Part shown: one piece after another, positions 39,830-41,542 of the stretch | Layout of the letters: each line of letters begins with the position of its first letter | Numbering within the stretch: position 1 is the stretch's first letter | From: Anaerolineae bacterium | GTDB lineage: Bacteria; Chloroflexota; Anaerolineae; J102 | Length of the DNA stretch: 41,542 bases | Reading direction: 5' to 3' | NCBI GenBank assembly: GCA_027002405.1 | Contig: JALWZT010000285.1 | Span: 1 to 41,542, forward strand | The notes under the pieces: model-generated | Database searches by the model: none | Seen by the model: the letters and a program-made list of their open reading frames with translations, nothing else | Told to the model about the DNA's origin: nothing | Position numbers and translations under genes: made by a program

Positions 39830-39835
39830 TTAGCC
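39774..39835 (+). other. attC recombination site A
   Basis: R'' TGCTAAC (39774-39780) and R' GTTAGCC (39829-39835) bound an imperfect inverted repeat: gcgcttgcacctgacgccgc against gcggcgcaggtgaagcgc with a ttcg loop. The left arm has two unpaired extra bases (G in cttGcacc, A in ctgAcgcc). Extrahelical bases on one arm are the hallmark by which integron integrases choose the strand. Total 62 bp, within the usual range. Confidence 0.82.
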
Positions 39836-39954
39836 TAAAATGCTTCCGTGTTACTTTCCACGCAGCGAAGAAAGAGGGTATACTACAAGATAAAATAGGG
39901 CTACCCGATCGTTTGCCGTCGGGTCGGCGCCAGGTGAGGCCGGCGGAAGATGTA
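39828..39954 (+). repeat. 127-bp exact direct repeat, internal copy
   Basis: Identical to the last 127 bases of the window (41416-41542). It starts one or two bases before the attC crossover point and therefore represents the 5' end of cassette B. Confidence 0.95.
39855..39884 (+). promoter_or_regulatory. Promoter inside cassette B
   Basis: TTTCCA (39855-39860), 18 bases, TATACT (39879-39884). It would give a leader of about 190 nt before the antitoxin gene. Toxin-antitoxin cassettes usually carry their own promoter, unlike most integron cassettes. Confidence 0.55.
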
Positions 39955-40083
39955 ACCTATGCGCCATCCTCAAACCGAGGTGGTCTCGAGACCGAGACAC
40001 CGGAAGCATTCACCCAGCTTTTATTTCCCCAAATGGGTGTCCAAAACTGTCGGGTGGCCAGGACCCCAAGGAAAGGAAAAACC

Positions 40084-40323
40084 ATGAATCAAATCCAGGA
40101 ATTGGAAAAACGAATCCACGCTTTGCCTCCTGAGGGACAACAGGAGATATTGGACTTTCTGGCTTCCTTGGAGCAACGTTATCGCATCTCACAACAAAAA
40201 TCCCCCGCAACTAGAAAGCCTCTGCAGGCGTACGCTTTTGTGGGGTTGTGGCGAGAACGCAGAGACATGCAGGATAGTATGCAATGGGTGCGTGACCTGC
40301 GTCATAGAGAGTGGCAAGGATAA
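40084..40323 (+). CDS. DUF2281-type antitoxin
   Basis: The product is 79 residues. IQELEKRIHALPPEGQQEIL and DFLASLEQRY form the N-terminal helical signature of DUF2281 proteins, which are common antitoxins next to PIN toxins. The C-terminal part (VGLWRERRDMQDSMQWVRDL) is the likely toxin-binding arm. AAGGAAAGG lies about five bases before the ATG; a longer upstream frame is not supported. The stop TAA overlaps the toxin ATG by one base (TAATG). Confidence 0.85.
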   Translation: MNQIQELEKRIHALPPEGQQEILDFLASLEQRYRISQQKSPATRKPLQAYAFVGLWRERRDMQDSMQWVRDLRHREWQG

Positions 40324-40709
40324 TGGCCGAGCTGCTGGTAGATACCGATATTTTGATTGATGTGGCCCGGGGCATCGCAGAAGCCGTTCGGGCCTTGGAA
40401 GTATGGGAAGCAGAGCGAGCCATTGGCATTAGCGCCATTACTTACATGGAATTGTTGGTAGGATGCCGCAACAAACGCGAGCAGCGAGCCGTAGAACAGT
40501 TCGTGAAGCGTTTCGAATTGATGCTGGTTAATGCGACCATAACAGAAGAAGCCGTTCGTCTATTGCAGCGATATCGGCTGAGTCATGGTCTACTGATTGC
40601 CGATGCTTTGATTGCAGCTACGGCCATTGTGGATGGCATACCCTTGGTGAGTAAGAATCAAAAGGATTACCGTTTTATTGAGGGTCTAGAACTCTGGCCA
40701 TATCTGTAA
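40323..40709 (+). CDS. PIN-domain (VapC-like) ribonuclease toxin
   Basis: The product is 128 residues. Acidic active-site residues are in place: LLVDTDILIDVARG (first Asp), ISAITYMELLVGC (Glu), GLLIADALIAATAIVDG (Asp), and NQKDYRFIEGLELWPYL at the end. VapC toxins cleave tRNA or rRNA in a magnesium-dependent way. The start overlaps the antitoxin stop; an ATG four codons upstream is possible but lies within the antitoxin reading. Both genes are carried by integron cassette B, where such pairs stabilise arrays. Confidence 0.9.
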   Translation: MAELLVDTDILIDVARGIAEAVRALEVWEAERAIGISAITYMELLVGCRNKREQRAVEQFVKRFELMLVNATITEEAVRLLQRYRLSHGLLIADALIAATAIVDGIPLVSKNQKDYRFIEGLELWPYL

Positions 40710-40901
40710 AATGAAGACATGCCTCATTGCGGTTGGCAAGAGGCCTCGCGACTCCCAGCGTCGGCCCGTGGCGGCGGGTTGTTTGTATCGGGCGGGCATG
40801 GCAGACCTTGAAGATCTGGGAGACGCTTCAAGGTCGGGAACGGGCGTTGGTTCGGCGGGCGATGGCGCGTTGGTCGGCAGCGTGGTAGAATGCCGGGGAG
40901 G

Positions 40902-41185
40902 CCGCCCGGCGATGAAGTGATGCTGTTGGCAAACCTCAAGCAGGTTGCCGAGCAATCCGGTAGGAGCGGTGATCCGGCCGATTGGCCCCCACCCCTGCCC
41001 CTCCCCCGCCAGCGGGGGAGGGGTGATCGCCCGGAACGGAGGGGCTACGTAAGACTCATCTCCTCCTGCAGAAGCGGTCGAGAGGAGGTATCCCCAGCGT
41101 ACCAATAGTACCAATAGTAAACCAACAGTATCATGAAGTCGCCGGGCTATAAAACGGCGCCGGATAAATCCGGCTAGCCCCGCAG
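40902..41185. repeat. REP-like hairpin element, copy 6 (split by insert)
   Basis: The left part ends ...cggcgatgaagt at 40918; the right part resumes atgaagtcgccggg at 41133. It is interrupted at the same base as copy 4. Confidence 0.85.
40919..41132. mobile_element. MITE-like element, copy B (214 bp)
   Basis: Ends gatgctgttggcaaac and (reverse complement of the right end) gatactgttggtttac form imperfect inverted repeats. ATGAAGT flanks both sides (40912-40918; 41133-41139). The interior is closely similar to copy A, with a ccctcccccgccagcggggg-type hairpin. Near the right end, accaatagt is duplicated, which explains much of the 12-bp length difference. Non-coding. Confidence 0.8.
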
Positions 41186-41348
41186 GGGCGTTGTTTCTAG
41201 CCGGGGGAATTATCCCCCGGCACCGGCCCGTGGTGGCGAGTTGTTCGTGTCGGGGGGCGTGGGAGACCTTGAAGGTCTGGGAGATGCTTCAAGGTCGGGA
41301 GCAGACGTTGGCCCGGCTGACCCATCGTTGTCTTTTCACCCTCGGCAT

Positions 41349-41415
<67 letters not shown>

Positions 41416-41423
<8 letters not shown>

Positions 41424-41542
41424 TAAAATGCTTCCGTGTTACTTTCCACGCAGCGAAGAAAGAGGGTATACTACAAGATAAAATAGGGCTACCCGATCGT
41501 TTGCCGTCGGGTCGGCGCCAGGTGAGGCCGGCGGAAGATGTA
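41416..41542 (+). repeat. 127-bp exact direct repeat at window end (start of cassette C)
   Basis: Identical to 39828-39954 up to the last base. After the attC B crossover a new cassette begins with the same 5' end as cassette B, including its promoter. It is cut by the window edge, so whether the whole cassette is repeated cannot be seen. Confidence 0.9.

Larger units (their letters stand above)
40710..41348. repeat. Repeat-filled tail of cassette B
   Basis: No gene. A segment of about 95 bp (from cggcccgtggcggcgggttg, about 40762-40858) recurs imperfectly at about 41224-41318. Between the two lie a REP-like hairpin split by a MITE and a gccgggggaattatcccccggc hairpin split at about 41199-41222. 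The outer repeats contain agaccttgaagatct-type inverted repeats. Confidence 0.75.

Overview
The window looks like a GC-rich (about 60% by eye) chromosomal stretch of a Chloroflexota bacterium, probably Anaerolineae-like. This rests on the short EF-Ts, the archaeal-type phosphoglycerate mutase, the PGM1-type ATP-grasp ligase, the style of the intergenic repeats, and -10 boxes placed six bases before start codons. It is inferred from gene content, not from a search.

Layout. 1-1.84 kb: repeats and a membrane protein read leftwards. 2.07-7.03 kb: the conserved cluster rpsB-tsf-pyrH-frr-uppS-cdsA. 7.03-10.57 kb: a leftward hypothetical gene, then a two-gene unit (PGM1-like ATP-grasp ligase and cyclase-family hydrolase). 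11.46-13.96 kb: an efflux operon (MFS, membrane protein, TetR) with a consensus promoter and a 20-bp palindromic operator. 14.66-19.22 kb: apgM, a threonine dehydratase-like enzyme, a diaminopentanoate dehydrogenase-like oxidoreductase and lipA. 19.65-25.83 kb: a possible small RNA, dinG, an SDR epimerase and an ABC-2 exporter pair. 26.47-32.43 kb: a UGT-like glycosyltransferase, a membrane protein, gyrB and an RmlD-like reductase. 33.06-38.14 kb (leftward): a polytopic membrane protein, a HepT/MntA toxin-antitoxin pair, and RarA fused to a methyltransferase-like domain. 38.33-38.83 kb: a BrnT-type toxin-antitoxin pair between 68-bp direct repeats. 39.3-41.54 kb: integron-type gene cassettes, a cupin cassette and a DUF2281/PIN toxin-antitoxin cassette, each ending in an attC site, followed by the start of a further cassette identical to the second one.

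The most unusual property is the intergenic DNA. Nearly every gap over 150 bp is a mosaic of three kinds of parts: (1) degenerate tandem repeats of unrelated sequence that mostly share a 7-bp period; (2) conserved connector sequences that flank them; (3) hairpin elements. Connector ends supply the stop codons of several genes. In two places a roughly 200-bp MITE-like element sits in the same loop of a REP-like hairpin and is flanked by a 7-bp duplication.

Three toxin-antitoxin systems and the cassette array cluster in the last 7 kb, which makes that end the accessory region. No integrase, rRNA, tRNA or CRISPR array was seen.
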